A DNA stretch of 38,293 bases, from positions 1 to 38,293 of the forward strand of contig NAVB01000034.1 in NCBI GenBank assembly GCA_002179805.1, in the 5' to 3' direction. Of this stretch, positions 22,114 to 33,100 are shown piece after piece (within the stretch, counting starts at the first letter, position 1; every line of letters begins with the position of its first letter). The notes under the pieces are model-generated. The model was not told where the DNA came from. It made no database searches and saw only the letters and a list, made by a program, of their open reading frames with translations. Source of the DNA: Acanthamoeba lenticulata. Lineage: Eukaryota; Discosea; Longamoebia; Acanthamoebidae. The position numbers and the translations under genes were made by a program.

Positions 22114-22402
22114 CTTTCCTTCTGTTCTTCTTCTTCTCTTGAGGGTAGGTTTGTGTAATTCTTTGTGGCTCACCACAGGCACAACTTAAGTTGCGTCTTC
22201 GTGGTCTACGAAGTAAGTTTTAATTGGTCAATCCCACAAAACTCACCCAATCTGGTTCGAGAGCCTCGTTAATGGTGACCTCTTCCGCCACTCCGTATTT
22301 ACCACAATAATTCCCTTATCATCAAGGCCGCTTGCTCGCAATAGCCTCGTGCCAGAGCCAGACGCCTTGTCGGCGTGAATGTCACCAGTCGCCGTCCGTC
22401 GG

Positions 22403-24517
22403 TCACAATTCTCCAGCGAGCTGCAACGAGCTACGAAGCATTCGTGTCCTCCGCTTCTGCTTGTTCCTCACCACGACGAGACCAGCCATGACGGCTGCGG
22501 CGACGACCACCAGCGCCACGGTCACGCTCACCACGACCCCCACCACGAGGCCCACGTCCACCGACGAGTCGCCCCCGGTGAGGTCCTTGCCGCCGGCCTG
22601 GCCCAGGAGGAGACCCAGGCTCATGCTCGGGTCGTACTCGAGCGAGTGGCGGAACGGCGGGAACGTCAGCACCAGAAAGCACGACGATGACGACGATGAC
22701 GATGATGAGCCGTTGTTGCTTGTGGTGTTGGTGGCGGCGGCCAGGAGGAGCACGTTGTGGTCGATGGGCTGGAGCACACCGTCGACCAAGGCCACGTCAA
22801 ACACCTCCACCACCACGGCTTGTCGAACTGCTGCCGTTCCGGCGGGAGAGCTCGAGCTGGAGCTGGCGAGGGCGATATAGTAGGTGGTCATGTTGGTCCG
22901 TGGCGTGTTCCTCGCTCGCCCGACCACCTCCAGCGACGTCCCGCCGCCGCTGGTGGTGTTTGTGAGCTGGGAGAGCTCGTAGCGCAGCGTGATGCCCGTC
23001 CCGTTGTTGTTGCTGCTGGTGGCGGTGTCGTCGTCAAGGGTGTTGTTGTTGGTGACAAAGGCGAGAGACCACTTGATCGACCCGGGCGGGAGGTCGAACT
23101 GCACACCAGCGAAGGAGTTGGACGTGGAGCCGTTGGCGTGGAAGGCAAACTCTTGAGTGGCCTTTGTGGTGCCGTTGGTCAGCTCGGCCTCATACACCTT
23201 CCCGCCGGAGGTGCTGCTGCTGCTGTTGTTGGAGTCGGTGGCCTTCCACGACACTGCGCCGATCGCACTGTCGCCCACTTGGATCGACTGCAGGCTCGAC
23301 CGCACGGCGACCACCGGTCCAGGGGACGTCGTCGCGTTATCGCTTCCCGATGTCGACGCCGCCGAGGAGAGGTCGACGGTTGGCTGTTGGTCGTTGAAGC
23401 TGGCCGTGGTGTTGCCCGTCAGTGGAGCCACGACGACCGCCGGCGCCGAGGAAGGCCAAGGTGACGGCGATACCGACGGTGTGGACGACGAGGACGGCGT
23501 GACCGAAGTGGAGGGTGACGGCGTGGGCGAGAAGGACGGACTGACCGAGATGGAGGGCGTCGGGGAAGGGCTGACGGAGCGCGAAGGCGTTGGCGAAGGG
23601 GTGACGGAGCGCGAAGGCGTTGGTGAAGGCGAAGGTGAAGGCACGTAGAGGCCACACGCGTAGTCGCTTCCCACGGCCACCTGTTTGAACTGGTACGGCG
23701 GCATCTGGTCCATCACCGGACTCGACCCATTGCTCCAACACAGCACGCTCCCTGCCGCCGTGACACCGCAAGCGATGGTGGCGCCGCAGGCGAGAGACTG
23801 GAAGGGCACGTCAAAGATGGGCGTGAGGCCTTTGCACACGGCCTTGCTGTCGGACGAGCGCAGGTAGCACATGTAGCCGTCGCCGACGCACATCGTGCTC
23901 GTGCCGGCGATGTCCGAGGCCGGGTCATAGGAGCCCTCGGTCCAGCAGCGCGTCACGCCGTTGGAGTAGTGTGCGCACGCGTGCAGGTGGAAAAGCGAAA
24001 TCTGGTCGGCGCCCGTGTTGGTCGGCACGTCCAGAAGAACGTCGTAGACCCAGCACTGCACCTCTTGTCTCCCTATGCAGGCCGCAGCACCACCCCAGCA
24101 GTGAACGGTCGTGTTGGGCATGATGCCGCAGATGCCAACGTTGGCCGCCGAGACGCTCAACAAGGGCGTGGTGACATGGTCGCTGAGGTGGAGCGGTACG
24201 GGGTTGGAGGGCTCGGAGCAGGTGACGGTGCCGTTGAGCAGGAGGCCACATGTGATCCATGCGCCCACGGAAATGGAGCTAAATTGCTGCGTAGTCGAGA
24301 GCGCGAGACTATTGGGGCCCCAGCAGCGGGCGAGGCCATTGCTTTGGAGGCCGCACGCGTCGTTTTGTGAACTGACGGCCACCGTCTGGAAAAAGGCACC
24401 TGAAGGGGCCGGGTTGGCCGAGTCGCCCCAGCACACGATGGGGTAGTCCACCGCGAGGGAGCCAACCAGGCCATAGACGACCCCCAGCAATACGGTGAGC
24501 TTCACTGCGATGGACAT
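22403..24517 (-). CDS. type I membrane protein: RCC1-like propeller ectodomain, long Pro-Ser-Thr stalk, shared module, TM
   Basis: A single exon gives 704 residues from the ATG at 24517 (signal peptide [20 protein letters not shown]). Domain order is the same as in 20209-22113, and much of the DNA is nearly identical, especially about 22480-22690 and 23640-24030. The propeller loops around 24030-24200 differ most. The stalk is about 60 residues longer than in its neighbour, made of imperfect [12 protein letters not shown] units at 23455-23640. The conserved module, transmembrane helix and tail close the protein. The intergenic gap to the next copy is 289 bases. Recent tandem duplication with divergence of stalk and exposed loops is the simplest reading; function is unknown. 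Confidence 0.9.
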   Translation of the reverse strand: MSIAVKLTVLLGVVYGLVGSLAVDYPIVCWGDSANPAPSGAFFQTVAVSSQNDACGLQSNGLARCWGPNSLALSTTQQFSSISVGAWITCGLLLNGTVTCSEPSNPVPLHLSDHVTTPLLSVSAANVGICGIMPNTTVHCWGGAAACIGRQEVQCWVYDVLLDVPTNTGADQISLFHLHACAHYSNGVTRCWTEGSYDPASDIAGTSTMCVGDGYMCYLRSSDSKAVCKGLTPIFDVPFQSLACGATIACGVTAAGSVLCWSNGSSPVMDQMPPYQFKQVAVGSDYACGLYVPSPSPSPTPSRSVTPSPTPSRSVSPSPTPSISVSPSFSPTPSPSTSVTPSSSSTPSVSPSPWPSSAPAVVVAPLTGNTTASFNDQQPTVDLSSAASTSGSDNATTSPGPVVAVRSSLQSIQVGDSAIGAVSWKATDSNNSSSSTSGGKVYEAELTNGTTKATQEFAFHANGSTSNSFAGVQFDLPPGSIKWSLAFVTNNNTLDDDTATSSNNNGTGITLRYELSQLTNTTSGGGTSLEVVGRARNTPRTNMTTYYIALASSSSSSPAGTAAVRQAVVVEVFDVALVDGVLQPIDHNVLLLAAATNTTSNNGSSSSSSSSSCFLVLTFPPFRHSLEYDPSMSLGLLLGQAGGKDLTGGDSSVDVGLVVGVVVSVTVALVVVAAAVMAGLVVVRNKQKRRTRMLRSSLQLAGEL

Positions 24518-24855
24518 GGGCCTGTTTCCTTGTTGACTGGATTTTTGCCAAGAACTTTCTTCTGCAGCTCGAATTGCCTCTCGCCCCAATTAAAACACAT
24601 TATTATTGCCGTCGAATTAGGAATTTCTGAAATTGTTGCTCTGCTACTCCCATGGGAGATCGTCGTGCTGTGTATGTCTACAGCTAACCACGCAGAGCCC
24701 TTTTTTTATTCAAAAAGCTTCGTCCTGGGTGAGGGGATTGATTAATTAAAGGAATTAATATTTGTGATTGTTGCTCACAAATAAATAACAAAAGCATCAC
24801 AAATATTTCAAGTTTTATTTATGTACATCACATTTTATCAATTCGCCCGATCAGG
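24518..24855. other. intergenic AT-rich stretch
   Basis: These 338 bases lie upstream of the RCC1-type gene at 22403-24517 and downstream of the transcription factor gene at 24856-27736. The half from about 24700 to 24840 is very AT-rich and contains AATAAATAAC-like elements suited to 3' end formation. No coding or RNA gene was seen. Confidence 0.4.
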
Positions 24856-27736
24856 TCAAAAGTCCTGGCGGCCGTACACGAGCCCGGGCGAAGCCGGCGG
24901 TGGCGGCGTGGCGACAGGCGGGGTCTGGAGGTTGAAAAAGAGGCTTGGGCTCGGCATGGCGCCGCCACTGCCCTCGCCCTCGCACGCAACAACGCCGCCG
25001 GGATCCCGATGGTGGTGGTTTCCTGCGGTCCCGCCGCCACCAGAGAAAAAGGAGGACGACGACGACGGCGGAGGCGAGGGCATGGGCGACGACAGCATGC
25101 CGGCCAGGAGCTCTCGCAGCTCCGCCCGCTCCTCGTCGCCCGCCATGTGGCCGTGCTGCTGCTGATGATGAGGATGAGGCTGCTGCTGTTGGTGGTGGTG
25201 GTGGGCACCGGCGTCGACCGCGAGCAAGGGCAGGGACTGGAGCTGGAAGAACCCGGGCGACGGCACAAAGTCGTGCGCGCCCTCCTCTTCCTCGTCCTCC
25301 TTGTCCTCGTCGAGTGCCTCGAGTGGCGGGACGGCGGCGCCGCTGCGCGAGGACGAGAACGAGGAGGACGAGGAGGGGTCTTCGCCCGGCCAGCCCTCCT
25401 CACGCCGCCGCTTATTCGCCGCCGCCGCCACGGCCGCGGGGGGAAACAGGGAAGGCTGGTGGCGCAGAGGCACCACCGCGGGCGGATAAGGCATCAGCGC
25501 CGCCGGGCCGATGTCGGTGAAGGAGGAGGATGATGATGAGAAGAAGGGTGGGAATGGGTGTGCGCCAAAGGGCGGGAAGCCCGACGTCGCGGGGTGCGCG
25601 TTAAAGGGCGGGATGGTTGGCGCTGCCGCGGATGGAGCTGCTGCCCCGGCGCCGCCGCGCGCGGCAAACTTGATCTCGTTGAGCAGCGTCTGCACGGCCA
25701 CCTTCCGCACCTCCACGAACACGTTCTCCTCCAGCACGCCGTCGACCACCAGCACGCCCCATTTGGGCTGAAACATTTGGGAAAAAGGTCAAAAAAACAA
25801 TTGGAAACATTAGAATTATTTTAAATAATATAAATAATAATTTTTTAATAATTGTAGAATAAAATAAAGTGGGGAGAGGTTTACCTGGGCGGCTTCGTTG
25901 AAAAACACTTGATGTCGGCCGTGCATTTTGATGACGGTGCCGTCGCGCCGGATGCCAAAGGGCGTAACGCGGACGATGGGCGAGAAGCCGTTGGGCCGGG
26001 CCTCGGCCATCGCGGCCATGAAGCTGCCCCGGTTCTCCTCGGACGGGAGCGAGAACTTGCTGATGGGACACGCCAGGATCTCGCTCTGTGTTTGTGTTCA
26101 TAGGGCCAAGTTAGTTGATCTCTTTTGCCATAAATAAAAACTGGGCGGGGGTCGTGAGGCGGTACGAGCGGGTAGCGAAGGAGGCTGCAGTAGCTGTCGT
26201 TGACGTAGATGTAGATCGGCGCCATGAAGCGGTGGAGCGAGTCCAGCGGGTTCAGAAACAGGACGATCGCGATCGGTTTCCTGCACAGCCGATGACATCA
26301 GTCGCTGACACATCATTTATTTTATTTATTTATATTTTCTATTAATATTTTAATATTTTAATATTTATCATTATTTATTTTATTTGGTAGAGACGTACGT
26401 GAAGTCGTCGATGACGAACGGGACGTCGGGCGCGTCCAGGCCGGCGTAGTTCTTGAGCAGCGGGAAGTAGTCCAGAATCTCGGCCCGCGTGCGAGGTATG
26501 CTCCGCGGCAGCGAGAACGGCACGACCGGCGGGACGACGTGCTGCCCCGCCGAAGGCGCCATCAACGGCTGCTCGGGCGATGTCGACGACGACGAAGACG
26601 ATGAAGACGAGGGCGAGTCGTTGTTGCTGCTGCCCGAAGACGAGGGGAAGTGGCCGGTCCGGCTGGCGAGGAGCGGGATGAGCGAGTCGACGCGAGCCTT
26701 GAGCTGGCCGTGCTGGTCCTCGAACGTCTTCTGCCGCTTGCTGACGGCCTTGAGCTCCTTCTGGACGCCCTTGAGGCTGTTCTTCAGGTCGCGCACCTGG
26801 TTCACGAGCACGCCCAGCAGGCCCTCGAGGTCGTCCGGCACCTCTGTCGTCCTCGACGAAGACGACGAAGACGATGAAGACGACGAAGATGATGAAGATG
26901 ATGAAGATGATGATGAAGAAGAAGATGACGACGACGACAATGGCTCGGTCGGGTGTGTCGGCGGGTGGAGCCACGCAGGGCCAGCGCTGTTGGGCGTGAC
27001 GACGCGCCGCGGCGCGCCAAAGGGCGGGAAGCCAACGTTCGTTGTTGCTGGCTGGTGCTGTTGTGGTGGCGCCGCTTGGTGGCGCGCAGATGATGATGAA
27101 GAAGAAGAGGAAAGGGGAGGAGGAGGTAGAAAAGGCGGACGTTGTTGTTGGGCCAGGGGGACCCCTCGAGACTGCGGCTGAGGCGGGATCTGGTGTGTAG
27201 GCTGAGGTTGAGGCTGAGGCTGTGGCGGCTGCATCGGTGGGCGGTGGTGGTGGGGAGGAGGAAAGGGGTGGCTCCCGCTCAAAGAAGAAGAAGAAGGCGG
27301 GGCGACAACGTTGGCGGTCGTTCCTCCCAGCTGTTGCTGGTGGTCGGCCTCGTCCGCCCGCTTGCGTGGACGGCCACGCTTTCGCCGCTCGGGGTCCACG
27401 CATTGGGCGGGCTTGCCCGCAGCCATGCAACGTTTGCAAGGTCGGCCCCTAGCATGCACGACAACCAAATGGAAATGAGGTTATGCCATTTGGCAGTTCA
27501 AAATCGAAGTAAAATCTTTTAAGACGCGTTGTTGTTCACACGTACGAATCGCAGGCCAAGTGGCTGAGGCGGCAGGGGAGGCATGCTCTGTCCACTGGCT
27601 GCTTAACTTGGGCCTCTTTGTCGGCTTTCGAGCTCGTTTTGTCAAACGTGGTCTTGGTACCACCGCCGCTGTTCTGCTGCCCGCCGTTTTGCACGGTAAA
27701 CGTGGTGAACCACGCCGGTTCCCCTCCCTCTGCCAT
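24856..27736 (-). CDS. Zn2-Cys6 / AT-hook / PAS-domain transcription factor
   Basis: Exons 27736-27546, 27448-26399, 26280-26166, 26085-25885 and 25767-24856 give 822 residues. The first intron splits a binuclear zinc cluster; joined, it reads ACLPCRLSHLACDSGRPC with a following KRCMAAGKPAQC, that is C-x2-C-x6-C-x5-C-x2-C-x8-C. An AT-hook-like KRGRPRKR follows directly. Long Gln/Pro/Ser stretches include a run of about 28 serines coded at 26854-26938. A heptad-rich helix (about LVNQVRDLKNSLKGVQKE) may dimerise. Exons 3-5 encode a PAS-like domain (KPIAIVLFLNPLDSLHRF, APIYIYVNDSYCSLLRYP, VRVTPFGIRRDGTVIKMHGR, PKWGVLVVDG). The C-terminus is low complexity. Zn2-Cys6 plus PAS is the layout of fungal ERT1/AcuK-type regulators of gluconeogenesis; a shared role here is only an inference. 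Confidence 0.87.
26854..26938 (+). repeat. trinucleotide repeat encoding polyserine (on minus strand)
   Basis: The plus strand is a run of GAC, GAA and GAT triplets. On the minus strand these are serine codons giving about 28 consecutive serines in the transcription factor. The mixed codons suggest an old or protein-selected repeat. Confidence 0.8.
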
Positions 27737-28035
27737 CTTGGGAGTTTGATTTACTTCTTCATTTATCTTGGTTTTTTGTTTTTAAAAAAAGAAAAGCGCC
27801 GCGCTAATTAATAATTGCCGGCCAGATTCCTTGGTACCGTTGCGGGGGACTCACTCGAATAATCCGTACATTTACATTTTCGCTTCCCTTCCACGAAAAC
27901 ATTTGGTCTGCGCAACCAATCCCTCCTCCTCAACAAGAGAAAAAAACAAGTCCGCAGAGACCGGAGACAAAAACGCAACTTGGAGTTGGTAGCCTGTTGT
28001 TGCCTGTCCGTTCGCCGCGAAGCTTTAAACTCAAG
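27737..28035. promoter_or_regulatory. divergent promoter region between transcription factor and membrane protein genes
   Basis: This stretch of 299 bases lies between genes transcribed in opposite directions. A CCAAT element (GCAACCAATCCC) lies at about 27913-27924. No open coding frame of note was seen. Confidence 0.35.
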
Positions 28036-28795
28036 ATGCAAGACACGTACCCTATGCAGCAGTACCCCCAGCCCCATCATGGCCACCCCGGTCCGTATCA
28101 GCAGGTCCCAACACAACAACACCATCACCTCTACCTGCATCAGCACCCACAGGAGCCCTGCATCAAGCACGCTCGGGTGCATATGCGGGGTCGTCATGGT
28201 CGTGGCGGCCTTCCCGAACACGTTCCTGTTGAGCTTCGTGGCCGAGTGGACGACGCGACCTACGCGGCCTACATCCACCGCTTCAACTCCGACCTATCCG
28301 TCGCGAATCGCTGGGCGTTTGGCATCCTTGCTTGCATCCTTGGTCTCTTCGGCTGCTTCATTGGTCTTGGTATCACCGTGTTCTCCTCGTTCGACAACGT
28401 GTTCGAGTCGCACGACGGTATGCATTTCCCGAAGATGATGTGGGTCTTTCTTGCTGGCATTGGCTTGAGCTTCGTGGGCACCGTCATCTTCAGCATCATT
28501 ACCCGCTCCAAGGTTCGCCTTTTCTCTTCTTCCCATTCTCTTCCAAACATCCAATTTAGGGTCTTTGGTGTTTCATTATCTTAACCAACGCGTGTTGCAG
28601 GTGGTCCAGGTAAAGAACGCCTTCGAGCGGCATCTCAACGCAAGCCTCGGTGGTGAATCTGGTCTGGTATTCCACTTTTCCTACAACACTCTGGTGATTG
28701 ATATCACACCGGACCACATGCCCACCCACAGCGTCCAGCCTGTCTATGCTTCAGACCCTTGCCACCCTTGTGATCAGCCCCACCTGATGGTGTAA
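28036..28795 (+). CDS. small membrane protein with two transmembrane helices, unknown function
   Basis: Exons 28036-28512 and 28601-28795 give 223 residues. The N-terminal 65 residues are rich in His, Gln, Pro and Tyr (MQDTYPMQQYPQPHHGHPGP) and should face the cytosol. After YIHRFNSDLSVANRWAFG come two hydrophobic helices (GILACILGLFGCFIGLGITV and VFLAGIGLSFVGTVIFSIIT) joined by a short loop. The C-terminal part (VVQVKNAFERHLNASLGG, LVIDITPDH) is soluble, ends with several Cys and His residues, and has no recognised domain. I do not recognise the family. An additional small intron in the His-rich part cannot be excluded. Confidence 0.72.
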
Positions 28796-29212
28796 GTTGG
28801 ATTGCGAAACCGTTCAAAACAAGGGACTTCTTCACTTTTTCTTCTGCGACATCCACGCTGCCCAAAGAACCAGAACGTGCGGACGCAGGGGCAGGCCCGC
28901 GCTTGCGAGAAGCGGAGTAGACGAAAAAGAACGAAAGCGAAGCAACGACAACCACGGTAAAGGAGCAAGAGGCCGGCGCACATGAGGCAGCTCCACCATC
29001 ACGAGTAGCAGAACCAGGCGGTGACGACGAAGTCAGCCCCAAGTCGTTTCTGAGCAAGAGCATAGTAGACAAGCGGCAACTTCGTACTTCTACGAGACAG
29101 AAAGAGCCAGAGAACAAGCTTCACTAAAGTACGACTGACCAAAGGCCTCGAAAGCAGTCCAGTAGTACGATGAAAACGTACAATGTACTGGTGCAGGTTC
29201 ACTTTCTCTCAC
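28796..29212. other. convergent intergenic region
   Basis: These 417 bases lie between the stops of a plus-strand gene and a minus-strand gene. Reading frames here are short or have atypical composition. No RNA gene, repeat or exon could be supported. Confidence 0.35.
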
Positions 29213-29596
29213 TCATAAATCATCTGCTGTAGGCGAAGCAGGCCCTTCAGGATCCTGATAGGCCTGTTCCGCGAGTGTCAATAAGTCCCCAACGCTGTAG
29301 AGCGCAGTCTCGGCGCGATGAAAGTGGGCCTTGGTGCTACGAAGTTCAGCCTTGGTGGTTACCAGCTCAACCATTGCGGCGTTGAGCTCTCTCTTGGTTG
29401 CCTCGAGCTCCTTCTTGACGGTCGCGAGCTCTTCGTCGGCAATCTGCAACACTTCCAGGGTGGTTTTTAGCACTGCCCTGATATTCATGGGCAGTGTCAG
29501 GCTCATCTGCTTGTGTGAAGCGCCCGTGGGGTCAAAGAGTTCGTACTCAGCAACGGCAAGCCTGACTGCCAAGCTTTGCTGGCTTTCATCGGCCAT
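29213..29596 (-). CDS. small coiled-coil protein, unknown function
   Basis: A single exon gives 127 residues from the ATG at 29596. Residues about 45-110 form a long heptad helix rich in Leu, Glu and Lys (DEELATVKKELEATKREL), which predicts a dimeric coiled coil. The N-terminus (ESQQSLAVRLAVAEYELFDP) is moderately conserved-looking but not recognised. A consensus GTATGT donor at 29702 and a TAG acceptor at 29609 suggest an intron in the 5' untranslated region. No signal peptide or membrane segment is present. Confidence 0.65.
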   Translation of the reverse strand: MADESQQSLAVRLAVAEYELFDPTGASHKQMSLTLPMNIRAVLKTTLEVLQIADEELATVKKELEATKRELNAAMVELVTTKAELRSTKAHFHRAETALYSVGDLLTLAEQAYQDPEGPASPTADDL

Positions 29597-30176
29597 ATCT
29601 TGCTGATACTACACCGGGATAGTGAGAAGTTCTGTGTCTACACCGCCAGCGCGTAGAGAAGAGGTTCTTGTGAAGCGCAAGGAGCAGGGGATTCGTACAT
29701 ACCTTGTACGCGAGTCTGCTGAACCGGTTAAGTGGTTGGCGTAAACGACAGTTTCGTAGTCTCGCCTTGCTCCGAGTAGTAGTGGTGAACGACTTGAGGG
29801 TGCAGACAAGAAATGACCCAAGTGGACCTGCGCTGGCACGTACACCAGCGCCGGCAAACCGCCCACGTGCGGGTAGCGGCTCGCCCCGGTGGCCGCCTTA
29901 CATTGGGCTCTCTTCCCTTCTCGACCTGTCAGGTCCTGTCGGACAGGGCCCAGGCTGAAACATCCTACAAGCAGAGGCACCACAGTGGTGGTAGTGGTGG
30001 CTAGTGGGCATCCTTGTTCTTGAGGCAGCACAAACAGCACACAAACGCTCAGGTGGCGCGCCTGCGACAGGGCTGACGAGCTGTTCTGCGACATTGGCAT
30101 TGGGCTAAAGCAAATGCCAACCAAAGAGAGAGAGAGAGAGAACTCTTCAAAACTGGTCGGTTTAATCAAAGGCACA
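29597..30176. other. intergenic region with probable 5' UTR intron and a hairpin
   Basis: This 580-base region lies upstream of the coiled-coil gene and downstream of Nup85. The likely 5' UTR intron is 29702-29609 on the minus strand. A perfect 7-base inverted repeat with an 8-base loop lies at 29830-29851 (GCGCTGG...CCAGCGC). A GA-dinucleotide run lies at about 30125-30140, near the Nup85 stop. No coding exon was recognised. Confidence 0.4.
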
Positions 30177-33100
30177 TCAGGCAAGGCAGATGGCGCGTGC
30201 GCGATTGCGGGCAAGCGCGAGGCGGAGGGCGACGAGCTCCTCCTCGCTGACGTGCCGCGTGTAGCCCCGGCTGTAGTGCGCCGATGTGATGTCCTCCAGC
30301 GCCGCCATCAGCACCTCCGTCTGCTCAAAGTCAAACAGCACCGGCGTGGCTGAACGCAACATGCACAACAACACAAATCCACTTCATCAGCTTCATCATC
30401 GCCAGAAAAGAGAGAAAGAGAGGAACCTTCGAGGAGGGGCACGACATCGCGCAGGAGGCGGATCCAGTAGCGCCGCGGCGCCAGACTCTTGGAAATGACT
30501 TCGACCGTCAGCGCGGCCACAGCCCGCCAGTTCTGCTCCTAATTTTGCATAAATTTTGGAGTTGTTGTTAATATGTGCGGGCGTGCGATGTAGGCATGTG
30601 TGCGGAAGGCGGGTACCTGCTTGAAGCGGTTGAGGTCGCGGACTTTGCTGAGGAAGACGAGGCGTTCGGAGAAGACAAAGTCGCGATCGAGTTGCTCCAC
30701 CACGGCCGTCACTTCATCGGCGTCGACCCCAACGTTGACCGTCGCCGTCGCCGCCGTCGTTGTCGTTCGCGACGCCGCCGCACCCGCACCCGCACCCGCG
30801 CCGGGGGCGTAATAGTCCTCCACGAGCCGGTTGGCCACCTGCGACAGCCGGGTCGGGTGGGCCGCCCGCAGGAACCACTGGATCGACGCTCCATACCGCC
30901 GCTCCCGGTACTTTTGCATTCCCATAATCTATTCCATAAAATAAATATTTCAGAATATACGAAATCATTTGTAGAAGTAAAATGTTTTGTAAAAAAATTA
31001 AACAAAGATAAGAAACGAACCATGAAGATGAGCTTGGCCTGGTCAGGCAGGTTGTGGTGAGCGCAGACGGTGAGGGCCTTGTAGGCCTGGCGCTCCGAGT
31101 CGAGCGGGACGCGGGCGAGGAGGTGCCGCATGTGGGCCGGCCCAAAGGCCGGGCAGAAGGACAAGTAGTCCACGGCCAGTCGCCACGCGCTGCTGCTCGC
31201 CGCTTGGCCCGAGCCGAGTAGCTCGTCCCGCACGAACCCGATCATGTAGTGCTCCCGCAGGCTCCCGCCCTCGCTGCCAGCACCGCACACACACACGCGT
31301 GTGTCGTGTCGTGCGTGAGACATAATGACGGAATGAGGAGGGCGCAAGAAGTGTTCAAAGCGTACTCGAGGGCTATGTCCTCGACGAGGCCAGCGTGGTG
31401 GAGGAGATCGGCCAAGTGGGCGGCGAACCACCAGCGGAGGAGCTCGAAGCTGTGCTGGAGGGCCTCGTAGGGCTCAAAGTTCATGACGCTCACGAGGATC
31501 CGCTCGAAGGCGTCGGCTGTCGGTGGAAAATGCTGCGTCGCCTGCTCCGTCAAGTACCTGAAGATGTAATAGTTGAAAAGATAAATCATTTCATTTCATG
31601 AGAATAAATTTTAAAAAATTCGTTACCGGAATTCAACGGCTTTGGTGGTGGGCTCGGCGTAGAGGAGGCGGCCGACGAGGAATTCATGCCACGAGCTGCT
31701 CAGGTCGCGCAGGGCGCTCTCTTCGCCGCTCAGCAGCGAGAACAACACCAGCAGGTCGTCGTCGCCCTTGGCCTCGGCCTGCGCCTGCAACGATCTGCGT
31801 CCCGTGTGCACCCGGTCAGCGCGCGCTCGTGTCCAGCGTCGTGTCCAGTGTCCAGTGTCATGTACCGGCAGTCGGCGCGCCAGTGCTCCCAGTGGGACTC
31901 GAACTCGAGGAGCGTGTCGCCGGAGCGGAACACGGGCGTCTGCTTGAGGAGCGTCTCCACCTTGAGCCACAGGCCGCCTGCACTGGCGGCAGCGGCAGCG
32001 GCGTTGCGTGAGCTCGACTTGGCCACTCGGCGCGGGCGCGTAGCGGCAGCGCCCGTCGCCTGGGCGCGGCGCTCCGGGTGGGCGTAGAGCAGCTCCAGCG
32101 CCTTCAGGATCTGCCCGCGCAGCACCAGCCTGGCGTGATTACAACCGATGATGATGATGATGAGAAACGTCGTCAGCATGAACATTTGGAGAAGAAAGGA
32201 GGATGAAAATGTACTTGTAAAAGACGGGCCAGTAGAACTCGTGCTTGTGCGGCTCGGGCGACGACACGATGTCGCGAATCAGCTGATCGAGCTCCTCTCG
32301 GCTCTTCGCCTCTCCGTTGATGGTAACTGTTCACATTATCACCAAGGACGACAGCAGCCATGACGATAAGGACGAGAGCTACAGCAGCGGCAGCGGCGAC
32401 GCGCAGTGATTGATTGATTGCTTGGGCGCACCGTCAAAATGTTGGAGCCAGGTGACGAGGGGCTCCGTGATGATGGCGTCGGGCGTGTGCGCCACAAAGA
32501 AGATGTCGCACAGATGCCACACGACCTCAGCCGCCTTCCATAGGGCCAGTTGCGCGCCCACCTCGTCGCGCTCGTGCTGCTCCTGCTGCTGCTTTTGAGC
32601 GTCGCCGTCGGCCGCCATCGCGTCATCGTCGGCTTCGAGCTTCGGACGGCGGTGATGGTGGTGATGACGGCGGGGCTCGAGCCGCGCCAGGCGCTGCTGG
32701 AGATTGTTGATGAGGATGGCAATGACGGCGCGATAGTTCTTGCTGCTCTTCTTGCGCGCCTCACGCATGAGCTCCGGCCGGTGCGCAAACTCGACAGCGT
32801 ATTTCTGCAGCTCCATAAACACCGTGTGCGCTTCGCTGAACAGCTGTTGTGGTTCCACATGATCATCAGCCCGCGTGTGAGCGTCAACATGAACAAGATG
32901 AAGAAGAGAAGGGGAGGAGAAGGACTACCTTGTGCGTCTCGATCGACTGGGCGTCGAGGCTGCCGGTCCAGATGGTGTCTGGCGCGGCAGTGACTTGTGG
33001 GGGCTGCTTGAGCTTGAGCTCACGCTCGTTGCGCGGGCGGGCGCGCCACAGGAGGAAGTCGTTGCCTTGGCGGCCCCAGCAGAACCCGAGGCGCCGCTTA

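Noticed and set aside
22757..23464. Long plus-strand open frames over the RCC1-type genes
   Set aside because: Antisense shadows of codon-biased exons; the minus-strand products have signal peptides, repeats and a transmembrane helix.
24945..25533. Arg/Pro-rich plus-strand frames over the transcription factor's last exon
   Set aside because: Low-complexity mirror of the minus-strand Ser/Pro-rich tail, which continues in phase from the PAS exons.
28704..29117. A 137-codon minus-strand frame with a hydrophobic stretch
   Set aside because: It overlaps the 3' end of a well-supported plus-strand exon, lacks codon bias and has no recognisable domain.
29609..30214. A 201-codon minus-strand frame between the coiled-coil gene and Nup85
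   Set aside because: It overlaps the Nup85 stop region and a consensus intron in the 5' leader of the coiled-coil gene; composition is not coding-like.
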